Positions 53,529 to 62,876 of a DNA stretch of 64,000 nt are shown piece after piece. This DNA is from CAZRCG01 sp964598565. Lineage in GTDB: Bacteria; Bdellovibrionota; UBA2394. The position numbers and the translations under genes are program-made. The notes under the pieces were generated by a model. It had not been told where the DNA came from and did no database searches. It saw only the letters and a program-made list of their open reading frames with translations. Numbering within the stretch: position 1 is the stretch's first letter; every line of letters starts with the position of its first letter. The stretch spans positions 124,001 through 188,000 of the forward strand of contig CAZRCG010000003.1 in the NCBI GenBank assembly GCA_964598565.1, read 5' to 3'.

Positions 53529-54003
53529 ATGCTTAGAAATAAGTTCATTTCTTTTGACGAACTTCGCAAGAAATTATCGAATCAAATGCGAAAAAATCGA
53601 GATAAGGCCATCCGGGAGAAAGTAGAATTGTTCTACCTTGCTTCAAAGCTCCAGAATGTGAAGGAAGCCTGTGCACGACGAGGCGTAACGAGAGACTTCT
53701 TTTACACCTGGTGGAGACGCCTTAGGGAATCAAAGTATAAAATCGAAAGCCTACGGCCTCGAAGTCGAAGACCGAAGACCTCGCCCAGAAAGATTCCCGC
53801 GGAGCTTGAGATTCGCATTCGTTATCTTCGAAAGATTCATGGCGAGGGGGCTGAAATGCTGCTCTATCGGCTTCAAAAAGAAGGCCATAAGATTAGCAAG
53901 AGCACCGTACAATACGTGTTAAATCGAAGGCGAAGCCTTCGAAGTCTGAGAAAGGTTCAACTCAAAGCCCATCGTAAGCGCTACGAGCTTCCGATTCCAG
54001 GTT
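53529..54003 (+). pseudogene. IS481-like transposase, N-terminal fragment
   Basis: From the ATG at 53529 the protein has a helix-turn-helix (VKEACARRGVTRDFFYTWWRR), a Pro/Arg/Ser linker (RPRSRRPKTSPRKIP) and a second HTH (ISKSTVQYVLNRR), then reaches ELPIPG near 54003. This is the standard N-terminal half of IS481-type transposases. The DDE catalytic domain that should follow is missing. From there the frame continues only as the antisense of the neighbouring exported-protein gene to 54251. It has a strong ribosome-binding site inside a hairpin. The element therefore recombined or was deleted at about 54003. Confidence 0.8.
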
Positions 54004-54458
54004 GCAACATAAGTCATCGCGCGATAATTGCTCAGCACTCGAAGGGTTTCATCGGCGGCTTCACCAAGGACAAGAACTTTAATCCAAGCTCCGGAGCCCG
54101 GGGAGATTTCGTGAAGCTTATTGTCTCGACCCCGCACGATGACGGCATCGTTGTTGACGGATACGATTTCCATCCCCCGAAAAGAGGAGAATGGCCTCAT
54201 CGTGAGTGGTTTTACGGCGGCGTTTACTTCAGGAGTTTTAATACGAAGTGAGGCGGTGGCAGATTTTCCGATCGTCAGCGTGCCATCCACTCTAACCCAC
54301 CGCTCCACAAGCACTTCGTCAGACGGACTACTTGAAGGAATGCCCATCAAAGCTTCGATGGAGCCCAGCCCATCTGAAGGGGTGTAAACTTGAGAAGAGG
54401 CCTGTGCGTCAAAGACGCCGAATAAGCCTACAAAACATAGTCCAAAACGAAGTGACAC
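53919..54458 (-). CDS. Exported protein with 3' end replaced by transposon sequence
   Basis: A 179-residue reading. The signal peptide (FGLCFVGLFGVFDAQA|SS) precedes a beta-rich mature part with VDGTLTIGKSATASLRIKTP, MEIVSVNNDAVIVRGRDN and ISPGSGAWIKVLVLGEA. The region resembles a small secretion/pilus accessory (PilP/GspC-like) domain only vaguely, so function is unknown. After MTYVAT (about 54003) the frame runs antisense through the transposase fragment to a stop at 53919. The original C-terminus is therefore lost or replaced. Confidence 0.55.
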   Translation of the reverse strand: MSLRFGLCFVGLFGVFDAQASSQVYTPSDGLGSIEALMGIPSSSPSDEVLVERWVRVDGTLTIGKSATASLRIKTPEVNAAVKPLTMRPFSSFRGMEIVSVNNDAVIVRGRDNKLHEISPGSGAWIKVLVLGEAADETLRVLSNYRAMTYVATWNRKLVALTMGFELNLSQTSKASPSI

Positions 54459-54539
54459 TTCCTGCTACTATAGCAGTCGAGTACGGCATGAGTCGAGCCA
54501 GGTTGCGATGAGAGTTGGCGACAGGGCCATCATGTAGCG

Positions 54540-55109
54540 CTATTTCTTCGGAGATACTACCGACAAACGTTGAATCTCGCGCCGGAGTGCTTGAAGGTCT
54601 CGGGGCTTTCCGCCGAGACGACTAAATAGTTTGCCCGACGCATCGGCATAGAGGTCGACGATTCCATCGGAGAGACCACGAATGAGATAGGTCTTTGGTT
54701 CGCCCGACTTTTCAAGATACAAAACATAATGTTGCTCTAGCTTTATGCCAGAAAAGCCCGCGACTCTCATGGATGTGCCAGATTCGCTGCCTCCCGGAAC
54801 AATGACAAAAAAATCTCGATCTTCACGACCTTTCATACACTGCGTTTCGAGTTGTCGGACACGAAAACGCTGTGTGAGTTCTGGGTTCTTAGAGGGCACT
54901 TGCTCCTCGACCCTCACTGCGCAAACCAGGTCGGACGCTTGAATCTTTTGGGCCGGGTTCTCATGCAAAACCGTGGAGGCGTGGCCATCGGATATTCCAA
55001 AAACGAGGACCATGGTTATGCAACACCCAATCGAACTGAGGAGGCTGCTTGAAGCCCCTGGATCAGTCGCTGCAGTTGGAATCTTATGAAATCGGCGGGC
55101 TAGGACCAT
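54540..55109 (-). CDS. Exported protein of unknown function
   Basis: A 189-residue protein with a long N-region and hydrophobic core (LLSSIGCCITMVLVFGIS) ending at GHA|STV. The mature 145 residues have SDLVCAVRVEEQVPSKNPEL, ETQCMKGREDRDFFVIVPGG and YVLYLEKSGEPKTYLIRGLSDG, suggestive of a small beta-sandwich. I recognise no family. It is divergent from the exported protein at 55169 across 59 bp. Confidence 0.65.
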   Translation of the reverse strand: MVLARRFHKIPTAATDPGASSSLLSSIGCCITMVLVFGISDGHASTVLHENPAQKIQASDLVCAVRVEEQVPSKNPELTQRFRVRQLETQCMKGREDRDFFVIVPGGSESGTSMRVAGFSGIKLEQHYVLYLEKSGEPKTYLIRGLSDGIVDLYADASGKLFSRLGGKPRDLQALRREIQRLSVVSPKK

Positions 55110-55168
55110 AGGGTATTATACAAGATAAATCCGTTTCTAATTCGCAGAAAAACGGGCAAATTTTAAGG

Positions 55169-55975
55169 ATGACATTAAAATCTGCGTCTAGGGTCTTTTT
55201 GTTGTCTTCGATGATGGGGGTAGTTTTAGCGTTTAAGAGCCAGGCATGGGCTGTCGTGTCAGTGAAGAGTCAGATGATTGGTGCGCCATCCGCGGCGTCA
55301 ACGCCCGCTTTACCAGAGACGAATACGATGCCCGATCAAGACGACTCTGATTTGGTCGACAAACCTGCGACGGATACTGCTATTTTTGATTTTGGTGCGA
55401 CCTCGCGGGCAGATCGTGAGGCTCTGCTGAAGGTTTTGAAATCTGAAATTGAGGCTCATTTGTCAAAAGCCGACAGCGATCGGCTGAAACGAAATGTCAT
55501 GCGTCTTGGCAGCTATCGGGCTGATTGGGCCAAGGAAGCGCGAGATTTTTTATTGGCGAATGCCCCTGTGGCAGAGCTTTACCTGTATCAGTTTTCAATG
55601 ATGAAGAACTCCCGACTGAATGGCCTCATTCGAGACACCTTATTAGAATTTAAGTCTCTTCGTTATCCCAAGGCTGCTCTGGCGTTTTTAAGTTTTTTTG
55701 TTCTCGACAGAGAACGGCTGGATGAATCTTTGAGGCTGGTGGAAAAGGCCGTTGCTCAAGATAGTTCGTTGGCCGCTGAAGCTCTGGCTCTTTTTGGAGG
55801 CTCTCTGGGAGATTCGATGAGTTTGGTGCAGCGCCTGAGTTTGGCCGAGACGGTATGTCGTCGGGGAAGGATTCCTGAGTCGGCGACGGATATTGTTCGC
55901 TCCTGGCAGACTCAAGCCCAGAGTTTTTGGGAGAAAGCCATTTCATTGGAGCTTGAAGGCTGTTTACCCCGTTAG
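55169..55975 (+). CDS. Exported helical protein of unknown function
   Basis: A 268-residue protein with a signal peptide (RVFLLSSMMGVVLAFKSQAWA|VV), then a low-complexity Ala/Ser/Pro/Thr/Asp spacer (about residues 35-70) and a helical domain rich in Leu, Ala, Arg and Glu. Examples are LLKVLKSEIEAHLSKADSD and ALAFLSFFVLDRERLDESL, a TPR/HEAT-like pattern. No family is recognised. It lies 15 bp before the phosphoesterase gene and may be co-transcribed with it. Confidence 0.7.
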   Translation: MTLKSASRVFLLSSMMGVVLAFKSQAWAVVSVKSQMIGAPSAASTPALPETNTMPDQDDSDLVDKPATDTAIFDFGATSRADREALLKVLKSEIEAHLSKADSDRLKRNVMRLGSYRADWAKEARDFLLANAPVAELYLYQFSMMKNSRLNGLIRDTLLEFKSLRYPKAALAFLSFFVLDRERLDESLRLVEKAVAQDSSLAAEALALFGGSLGDSMSLVQRLSLAETVCRRGRIPESATDIVRSWQTQAQSFWEKAISLELEGCLPR

Positions 55976-55990
55976 AGATGGACATCGCCT

Positions 55991-57067
55991 ATGAGTCAAA
56001 CGGAGAGAAGTCGTAGCCGCGCAAAAATTGTGGTGAGCGACTTACATTTGGGAGAGGGCCGCCGCAACTGGGACGGTTCCATTAATGTCTTAGAGGACTT
56101 CACAGTCGATTCGAAGTTTGTGGAGTTTGTCGATTTTTTTTCAAAGGCTTATGACGAGCTCGAGCTTGTTTTAAACGGCAATTTCTTAGAAATGATGCGC
56201 TGTCGAGCGGCCGTGGATTCGCCCGATATCGTCTATGAAACCTATGCTCTTGATATTGTGAGGTTGGCCATAGCAGGTCATCCGACCGTGTTTGCAGCTC
56301 TCAGCCGTTTTATGGAGAACGAACGCCATCGTTTGATTTATATTCTCGGAGATTCGGACAGCGGCATTCTTTGGACGAAAGTTCAAGATGAGCTTCGTAA
56401 AGCGATTTCGCCTCGAATGGAATTTCGAGCACAGGCTTATCAGGATTCGGGAGTTTATATTGAGCACGGACACGACTATGATCCATTTTTTCGCATCGAT
56501 AGCGAGAGAGCTTTTGAGGAGAAAGAAGGCCTCTCCCTCTTAAGATTGCCGTGGGGCGCGTTCTTCAATGCGCATTTCATTCAACCGCTTCGTGCGGTTC
56601 GTTCGCAGTTTTATCGTGTTCGGCCCATGAAGCATTATTTGACATGGACGTTATTATTTGAAACTCGTTTTTTGTTCAAACTCATTGCGCAGTTTTTGAG
56701 AATGCTGTGGAAGGCTCTCATTCTTCGAAGTTATCCGGGGCGCAATTGGTGGACGCTCTTTGGCATTTTTTCTAATCGAGCCGATGCCGAAGCATTAGAA
56801 GAACGTGCGGAAATTTTATTGATGGAGGAAGGTGTGCAGAAAGTGGTTTTTGGCCATACCCACTTGGCGGGCTACCGACAGTTTAACTCAGGAAAAGAAT
56901 ATTTTAATTCTGGAACCTGGACTCGCAATCTTAGCTTAGACCTTCGTTCGCTGGGTTCGTTTCATCGCCTGACTTACGTACTGGTTGAGTACAGCGCGAC
57001 CTCGGAACCCCAGGCCAAGTTGATGGAGTGGTTTGGTAAATACGAAGTAATTGAGGACTATGTTTAA
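55991..57067 (+). CDS. Metallophosphoesterase with altered metal-binding motifs
   Basis: A 358-residue calcineurin-like phosphoesterase, similar in layout to UDP-2,3-diacylglucosamine hydrolases. Motif I is intact (SDLHLG, Asp17 and His19), as are HGHDYDP and the final GHTH (FGHTHLAG). Two middle motifs are changed. GDxxD reads GNFLE (63-67), putting Asn where the bridging Asp belongs. GNHD reads GDSD (120-123), putting Asp for Asn and Ser for His. A hydrophobic insertion (about 225-245) may contact the membrane. It may be inactive, or use a reciprocal swap. No signal peptide. Confidence 0.85.
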   Translation: MSQTERSRSRAKIVVSDLHLGEGRRNWDGSINVLEDFTVDSKFVEFVDFFSKAYDELELVLNGNFLEMMRCRAAVDSPDIVYETYALDIVRLAIAGHPTVFAALSRFMENERHRLIYILGDSDSGILWTKVQDELRKAISPRMEFRAQAYQDSGVYIEHGHDYDPFFRIDSERAFEEKEGLSLLRLPWGAFFNAHFIQPLRAVRSQFYRVRPMKHYLTWTLLFETRFLFKLIAQFLRMLWKALILRSYPGRNWWTLFGIFSNRADAEALEERAEILLMEEGVQKVVFGHTHLAGYRQFNSGKEYFNSGTWTRNLSLDLRSLGSFHRLTYVLVEYSATSEPQAKLMEWFGKYEVIEDYV

Positions 57068-57402
57068 TCCGCGATTGTGACACCGGGCATGGAGTACTAC
57101 GGACTCTTTTTTTGTATACGGTCATTTCCAACCTCCAGACGCGGTCTTCCAATCCGCCTCCCGCATTTAAATTCAGAGCTTCTCGCCGCCGACTTCGTCG
57201 TAAGCGCCGTCGTGGTCGGGATGCAGCGAAATAAAGCGCATAAATTTCCCATCTCGACAGACCCTCGCACGGAATTTCCGTGAAATTCGAATGGAGGCAA
57301 TTACCTTTCCACTCGCTATTTTCTGGCCTTCGATGGGTTCCCAGTTGAGGCCTCGTTTTTGGCTTTTTGATGATGTTTTATAAACCTGGTCCCACTGACC
57401 TT
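57068..57402. other. Intergenic region with an open minus-strand frame lacking a start
   Basis: No standard gene is visible. On the minus strand, overlapping the end of kup, a frame is open from 57451 to a TGA at 57173. It contains protein-like peptides (GLNWEPIEGQKIASGKV, FRARVCRDGKFMRFISLH and DHDGAYDEVGGEKL) but has no ATG, GTG or TTG in its first 60 codons. It could be the tail of a decayed gene. Confidence 0.3.
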
Positions 57403-59277
57403 CTAAAGATCGACTTGAATGCCGACCTCGATGACTTTGTCGGAGGGTATTTTAAAGAACGACGTGGCACTCAGAGAGTTGCGTGCCATCCATACAAAAA
57501 GTCGTTCGCGCCAAAGGGCCATCCCCGCTCGGCGCGTGGCCAGTATAGTCTCACGTCCTAAGAAGAAAGTGGCCTCATCTATTTTAATTTCAAGGCCCTT
57601 GGCTTCGCAAAACCGTAGAATTTTACGAATATTGGGAGATTCCTGAAAACCATAGTGAATGATCACGCGGTAAAAATTATCTGAAATGAGGCTCAGCTCA
57701 GCGCGGTGGTCTAGAGGAACATACGGCACTTCTTCAGTGCGTACGGTAATGAGAACAATCCGCTCATGAAGCACACGATTGTGTCGAAGATTATGTAAAA
57801 GAGCAGCGGGAGTTCCATTGGGATCACCCGTCATAAATACGGCCGTGCCGGCCACGCGGTGGGGGGGATCTTTCTCAATCGTCGCCAAAAATGTATTGAT
57901 AGGAATATTGTTGTCGGCCAATCGGGCCGCCAGAAGTTGGCGACCGCGTCGCCATGTTGTCATGATGATAAAGAGTCCGACGCCAAAGGCCAGTGGGAAC
58001 CACCCACCCTCAAATACTTTGGTAATCGTCGACCAGAAAAAAGCCATATCGAGAATTAAGAAGAAGCCGATAACTAGCCCTGTTTTAAGACGACTCCAGT
58101 GGAAAATGCGACGTGCGACGATGGTTCCCAGTAATGTCGTCATGACCATCATGGTGGCGATGGCCACTCCATACGCCGCCGATAGTGAGCTGGCAGTCTT
58201 AAAGGTAATCATTAAAAAAGAGACGCCCACAAAGAGTAGGACATTCATCGCAGGAATATAGATCTGCCCAATCTCTTCGCTCGATGTATGACGAATGAGA
58301 AGTCGAGGAAGTAGTCCAAGTTGAATGGCTTGGCGCGTCAAAGAAAAAACTCCCGAAATGAGGGCCTGAGAGGCAATGACGGCTGCGACTGACGCCAATA
58401 TCACTAAGGGCAGAACGAGCCACTCGGGAGCCAAAAGGTAAAAGGGATTTTCAAGTGTGGTAGGATCTGACAATAGAAGTGCAGACTGTCCAAAATAGTT
58501 TAGCAAAAGACCTGGCAATGCCACCATAAACCAGGCTCTTCGGATGGCGGATCGACCAAAGTGACCCATGTCCGCATAGAGCGTTTCGGCGCCTGTCACC
58601 ACCAGCAAAACATCGGCCAAGATCCAAAATCCTTGGCGACCATTTTCCATAAAAAAACGAATCGCATGCCAAGGATTAAAGGCATAAAGAACCTCAGGAG
58701 CTTGAGGAATAGCCATGGCCCCCAAGGTCCCGAGTACAGCAAACCACACGAGCATGATTGGCCCAAAAACCGCGCCAATACGGCCGCTGCCCAATCGCTG
58801 TAATAGAAATAGACCGCAGAGAATTGCCAGACTGATGCTGATTATATGAGAGGCAAAAAAGGGCGAAACAATTTTCAACCCTTCAACAGCTCCCAAAATG
58901 GTAATGGCGGGGGTAATGAGTCCATCGCCATAAAGCAGAGCCGCGCCAAAGATGCCAAGCATTGTTATAAGAAAGATGGAGCGATTATTTTTGATATTCG
59001 ACTTTTGGGCGGCAAGGGCCATGAGGGCAAGAGTGCCGCCTTCCCCTCGGTTGTCAGCTCGCAGAAAGAAAACAATGTATTTAATAGAGACCACGCAGAC
59101 GAGCGACCAGACAATGAGCGACAGAATGCCTAAGACATTGGCAGAGTTGAGAGCAATCGCATGGGGTGCAACGAAACATTCACGAAGGGCATAGAGGGGG
59201 CTGGTTCCGATGTCTCCGTAAACGATTCCAAGAGCCCCCAGTGTAAGGACCCCCCATTTTTGAGACGAGGACTGCAT
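57403..59277 (-). CDS. kup: Kup-type potassium uptake transporter
   Basis: A 624-residue transporter of the KUP/HAK/KT family, which takes up K+ with protons. The N-terminal signature GIVYGDIGTSPLYALRE is followed by 12 hydrophobic segments, including YGDGLITPAITILGAVEGL, FNPWHAIRFF and VVTGAETLYADMGHFG, all conserved in the family. The last 150 residues form the cytoplasmic domain (FMTGDPNGTPAALLHNLRHN). Length is normal. It is divergent from the fadI gene across 108 bp. Confidence 0.97.
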   Translation of the reverse strand: MQSSSQKWGVLTLGALGIVYGDIGTSPLYALRECFVAPHAIALNSANVLGILSLIVWSLVCVVSIKYIVFFLRADNRGEGGTLALMALAAQKSNIKNNRSIFLITMLGIFGAALLYGDGLITPAITILGAVEGLKIVSPFFASHIISISLAILCGLFLLQRLGSGRIGAVFGPIMLVWFAVLGTLGAMAIPQAPEVLYAFNPWHAIRFFMENGRQGFWILADVLLVVTGAETLYADMGHFGRSAIRRAWFMVALPGLLLNYFGQSALLLSDPTTLENPFYLLAPEWLVLPLVILASVAAVIASQALISGVFSLTRQAIQLGLLPRLLIRHTSSEEIGQIYIPAMNVLLFVGVSFLMITFKTASSLSAAYGVAIATMMVMTTLLGTIVARRIFHWSRLKTGLVIGFFLILDMAFFWSTITKVFEGGWFPLAFGVGLFIIMTTWRRGRQLLAARLADNNIPINTFLATIEKDPPHRVAGTAVFMTGDPNGTPAALLHNLRHNRVLHERIVLITVRTEEVPYVPLDHRAELSLISDNFYRVIIHYGFQESPNIRKILRFCEAKGLEIKIDEATFFLGRETILATRRAGMALWRERLFVWMARNSLSATSFFKIPSDKVIEVGIQVDL

Positions 59278-59385
59278 GTGATCTATTAAGAGAATCGAAA
59301 ATGAACTTTAATGTCTACCATGCCTTTTATGTTTTCATTCTGGCTTTAAGTAGGGAGCAGTGCAAAAATGTCTTAGGAGGCGTTC

Positions 59386-60678
59386 ATGCAATCTTCTGGT
59401 CGTTCTGTCGTTGTGGTTTCTGGACTTCGTACCCCCTTTGTGAAGGCAGGGCTTGATTTTCATAAGGTATCGGCCGTGGATTTGGGAGTTCGCTGTCTTC
59501 AGGAAACGATTGCGCACTCTGGCATGAGCGTAGACGAAATTGACGAGGTATTTATTGGAAATATTGCGCAGCCTGCCGACGCCGCCAATATTGCGCGCGT
59601 GATTTCGCTTTTTGCCGGCATTCCTCAACAGGTTCCGGCCCTCACCGTGCAGCGCAATTGCGCTAGTGGAATGGAAGCTTTGTCTCAGGCTTACCACACC
59701 ATTCTTTCAGGAAAGAATCGTGTGGTGGTGGCCGGTGGCACTGAGAATATGAGTCAGATACCTTTTTTCTTTTCCGAAGAATTGAAAAGTATATTTGCAG
59801 GCTTTGCTTTTGCGAGAAATCTTGGACAAAAGTTAGGCGCTCTTCGGCGGTTTCGCATGCGCTTTTTGAAGCCGGTGATTGGACTGGAAGAAGGTCTGCG
59901 TGATCCGGTCTCAGGCTTAATGATGGGTCAGACAGCCGAGAGGCTGGCCCGAGACTTCGCTATTTCGAGGGATGATCAAGACCGTTTTGCACTGCGATCT
60001 CATCAACGAGCCGTCGCAGCAAAAGATCGATTTAAAGAAGAGATCATAGCGGTCTATCCGGCCGGAGGAAAAAAAGTAGTCGCCGACGATGTGGGCCCAA
60101 GAGATGGCCAAACCTTAGAGGCGCTTGGAAAATTGAAGCCTTATTTTGAGAAGCCTCATGGCACGGTCACGGTCGGAAATGCTTGTCCTATCACCGACGG
60201 CGCCACAATGTTAGTACTGGCCGAGGAGTCGCTTGCCAGAGAAAAACGATGGCCTATTTTAGGTCGACTTCGTTCATTTGCGTTTGCGGGCTGCGAGCCC
60301 TCGCGCATGGGTCTTGGCCCAGTATTTGCGTCTCCCAAGGCGATGAAATCTGCGGGCGTGACGTTAAAAGATTTGTCGTTAGTTGAGATCAATGAGGCTT
60401 TTGCGGCTCAGGTCATCGCCTGCCAAAAGGCGTTTGCCTCGAGGGACTTTGCGACCAAGAATAATCTCGCAGACGATGCGATCGGAGAGATCGATGACTC
60501 GATATTGAATGTGAATGGAGGAGCCATAGCGTTGGGTCATCCTGTGGGGACATCAGGGGCTCGTCTCGTACTGACTCTCTTAAAAGAATTGAAGCGTCGA
60601 AACAAAAGTTTAGGTCTTGCGAGTTTGTGCATTGGCGGGGGCCAAGGGGGCGCGGCCGTAGTGGAAGCTTGCAATTAA
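59386..60678 (+). CDS. fadI: Acetyl-CoA acyltransferase (thiolase)
   Basis: A 430-residue thiolase that cleaves 3-ketoacyl-CoA in beta-oxidation. The nucleophilic Cys is in QRNCASGMEAL, the catalytic His in NGGAIALGHPVGTSGAR, and the second Cys in LCIGGGQGGAAVVE. The length fits FadI (436) better than FadA (387), and the order thiolase then multifunctional protein is that of fadIJ. The ATG follows TTAGGAGG, a strong site. The next gene starts 29 bp downstream. Confidence 0.93.
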   Translation: MQSSGRSVVVVSGLRTPFVKAGLDFHKVSAVDLGVRCLQETIAHSGMSVDEIDEVFIGNIAQPADAANIARVISLFAGIPQQVPALTVQRNCASGMEALSQAYHTILSGKNRVVVAGGTENMSQIPFFFSEELKSIFAGFAFARNLGQKLGALRRFRMRFLKPVIGLEEGLRDPVSGLMMGQTAERLARDFAISRDDQDRFALRSHQRAVAAKDRFKEEIIAVYPAGGKKVVADDVGPRDGQTLEALGKLKPYFEKPHGTVTVGNACPITDGATMLVLAEESLAREKRWPILGRLRSFAFAGCEPSRMGLGPVFASPKAMKSAGVTLKDLSLVEINEAFAAQVIACQKAFASRDFATKNNLADDAIGEIDDSILNVNGGAIALGHPVGTSGARLVLTLLKELKRRNKSLGLASLCIGGGQGGAAVVEACN

Positions 60679-60707
60679 ATAGCCAGACGAAGGGTTAAAG
60701 GAGAATT

Positions 60708-62876
60708 ATGAGTAGTCAGATGCCCATTTTTGACGAAGAGAAAAAAGAGGCTGCCACTATTAAATTAGAGGTCGACCGAGAACATGCCGAGATTCTCATT
60801 CATAGCCCTAACGAAAAGGTCAACAAGCTGACGCGAGCCGCTTTTCTAGAGCTGCGCGATTGTTTCGGTGTTTTACGTGCGAAGGCCGATCAGATTAAAA
60901 CACTGATTATACGTAGCACCAAGCCCGATATGTTTTTGGCCGGGGCGGATATTCGAGAAATTGTTTCGATGACGGAGAAGGCTCAAGCCATGGAGCTCGT
61001 CGAGCGTGCTCAAGAAGTTTTTCAAGAGCTCGCCGAGTTGCCGCAGTGGACGATCGCTGCCATTGACGGACCTTGCATGGGCGGAGGCTTAGAACTGGCC
61101 CTCGCTTGCAAGACGCGAATTGCATCCGACAATCCCAGTACCAAACTAGGTCTACCCGAGGTGATGCTTGGCGTTCTGCCTGGAGCTGGCGGAACTCAGC
61201 GACTTCCTAAAACCGTGAATTTGTTGACGGCCCTTGAAATGATGACCACCGGTGCTGCCTTAGATTTTAAGAAAGCCCTGAAGGTTGGGCTTGTGTCTGA
61301 TGTGGTACCTAAAGAGTATTTGTTGGCGCACTGTCGCAAATTAGCGCGAGGTGAGATTACACCGAGACGAAGTGTCGAACCTTCTTTCGTCGATATGGTG
61401 ATGACGTGGAAGCCGGTTCGAAATTTTATATTTTCGAAAGCGCATAAAAAAATTATCGAGAAGACCAAGGGCTTTTATCCCGCACCGCTACGCATTGTTG
61501 ACGTCGTTAAAAAGACCTATGGCTTGCCGATTGTGGAAGGTCTTAAAATTGAGGCCGATGGTTTTTCGGACTTAGCCATCAGCCCTGAAGCAAAGAACTT
61601 AATGCATCTCTTTTTTGCAACGGAAGAGCTTAAAAAAGATCGAGGGGTGGCGGCTCACGAAATTCCTCAGTTTAAGCCCACGAAGTATTTTCAGTGTGGC
61701 GTGGTGGGGGCTGGTGTTATGGGGGGCGGTATCGCTTCTGTAGCGGCGGCTCGATCGATTTCGGTTCGGATGAAAGACATTTCTCATGAAGCTCTGCTGA
61801 ATGGACTTAAAACCGCGCATGGCATCTTTGACAAAGATTTAAAACGCCGAAAAATTTCAAAGAGTGACTATCATAAGCGTGTCTATGCGGTGCAACCGAC
61901 GCTCGATTTTTCGGGATTCTCTCAGATGCCTTTCGTTATTGAGGCCATCATAGAAAGACTTGATCTAAAAATTAAACTTATCGAGGAGTTGGAGCGTGAG
62001 CTATCGCCCACGGCAATCATTGCCTCTAATACGAGCTCGCTGAGTATTGGTGATATGGCAAAGGAAGCAAAACATCCCGAGAGAATTGTGGGGATGCATT
62101 TTTTTAATCCTGTCCCAAAGATGCCGCTTGTCGAAGTAATTCGAACCGATAAGACATCGCCAGAAGTGGTCGCTCAGACAGTCGCTTTTGGAAAACAACT
62201 GGGGAAAACAGTTATTGTCGTTAAAGATAGGCCGGGCTTTTTAGTGAATCGTATTTTGATGCCTTTTTTGATTGAAAGTGTGCATCTCTATGACGAGGGT
62301 TATAGTATAGACCAAATTGATAGCGCGGCCCTTCGCTTTGGTATGCCCATGGGCCCGTTTCACTTGTTAGATGTTATTGGTCTCGACACAGCGGCGAAAG
62401 TCGCTCGCGTAATTGCGACCGCCTTTCCTCATATGGTGGTCTTGCCGATGATTGACGATATGGTAGCCCAGGGCCTTCTGGGACAAAAGAAGGGGCGAGG
62501 ATTTTATCATTATAATTCGCGCGGTGATAAACTAGCTTTGAATACCGAGTTTCAGAAAGACTCTCGCGATGAGGGCGAGCCGACCGAGGCACTCCTTCAA
62601 GATCGATTGATTTTGCCCATGGTCACAGAGGCTGTGATGGCTCTTGAAGAAGGGGTCATATCGAGCGCACGAGATTGTGATATTGGATTGATTTACGGTA
62701 TTGGCTTTCCGCCGTTTCGAGGTGGCTTGCTGAAGTGGGTCTCTGGTGTTGGAGAGCAGAAAATTCTCGATCGAATGCATCGACTTCACCAACTTACCAA
62801 AGGCAGGTTGATTGTTCCGCCCGCTTTTGAAACTCGGGCGCGAAACGGCCAATCGTTTTACCGTAACGAGCTATGA
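60708..62876 (+). CDS. fadJ: Multifunctional fatty-acid oxidation protein (enoyl-CoA hydratase/3-hydroxyacyl-CoA dehydrogenase)
   Basis: A 722-residue fusion. The N-terminal crotonase domain (about 1-210) has the oxyanion stretch FLAGADIREI and GPCMGGGLELALAC, with catalytic Glu in LPEVMLGVLPGAGGTQRL. The dehydrogenase part has the NAD loop GAGVMGGGIAS, SNTSSLSIGDMA, and catalytic His in MHFFNPVPKMPLVEV. The C-terminal domain has GLLGQKKGRGFY. It carries out two steps of beta-oxidation, with the thiolase upstream providing the last. Its stop overlaps the next gene's ATG. Confidence 0.95.
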   Translation: MSSQMPIFDEEKKEAATIKLEVDREHAEILIHSPNEKVNKLTRAAFLELRDCFGVLRAKADQIKTLIIRSTKPDMFLAGADIREIVSMTEKAQAMELVERAQEVFQELAELPQWTIAAIDGPCMGGGLELALACKTRIASDNPSTKLGLPEVMLGVLPGAGGTQRLPKTVNLLTALEMMTTGAALDFKKALKVGLVSDVVPKEYLLAHCRKLARGEITPRRSVEPSFVDMVMTWKPVRNFIFSKAHKKIIEKTKGFYPAPLRIVDVVKKTYGLPIVEGLKIEADGFSDLAISPEAKNLMHLFFATEELKKDRGVAAHEIPQFKPTKYFQCGVVGAGVMGGGIASVAAARSISVRMKDISHEALLNGLKTAHGIFDKDLKRRKISKSDYHKRVYAVQPTLDFSGFSQMPFVIEAIIERLDLKIKLIEELERELSPTAIIASNTSSLSIGDMAKEAKHPERIVGMHFFNPVPKMPLVEVIRTDKTSPEVVAQTVAFGKQLGKTVIVVKDRPGFLVNRILMPFLIESVHLYDEGYSIDQIDSAALRFGMPMGPFHLLDVIGLDTAAKVARVIATAFPHMVVLPMIDDMVAQGLLGQKKGRGFYHYNSRGDKLALNTEFQKDSRDEGEPTEALLQDRLILPMVTEAVMALEEGVISSARDCDIGLIYGIGFPPFRGGLLKWVSGVGEQKILDRMHRLHQLTKGRLIVPPAFETRARNGQSFYRNEL

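Noticed and set aside
57779..58261. A 160-codon plus-strand open frame inside kup
   Set aside because: It is antisense to the strongly conserved Kup coding sequence, and its Arg/Lys/Pro-rich translation reflects the opposite strand's codon bias.
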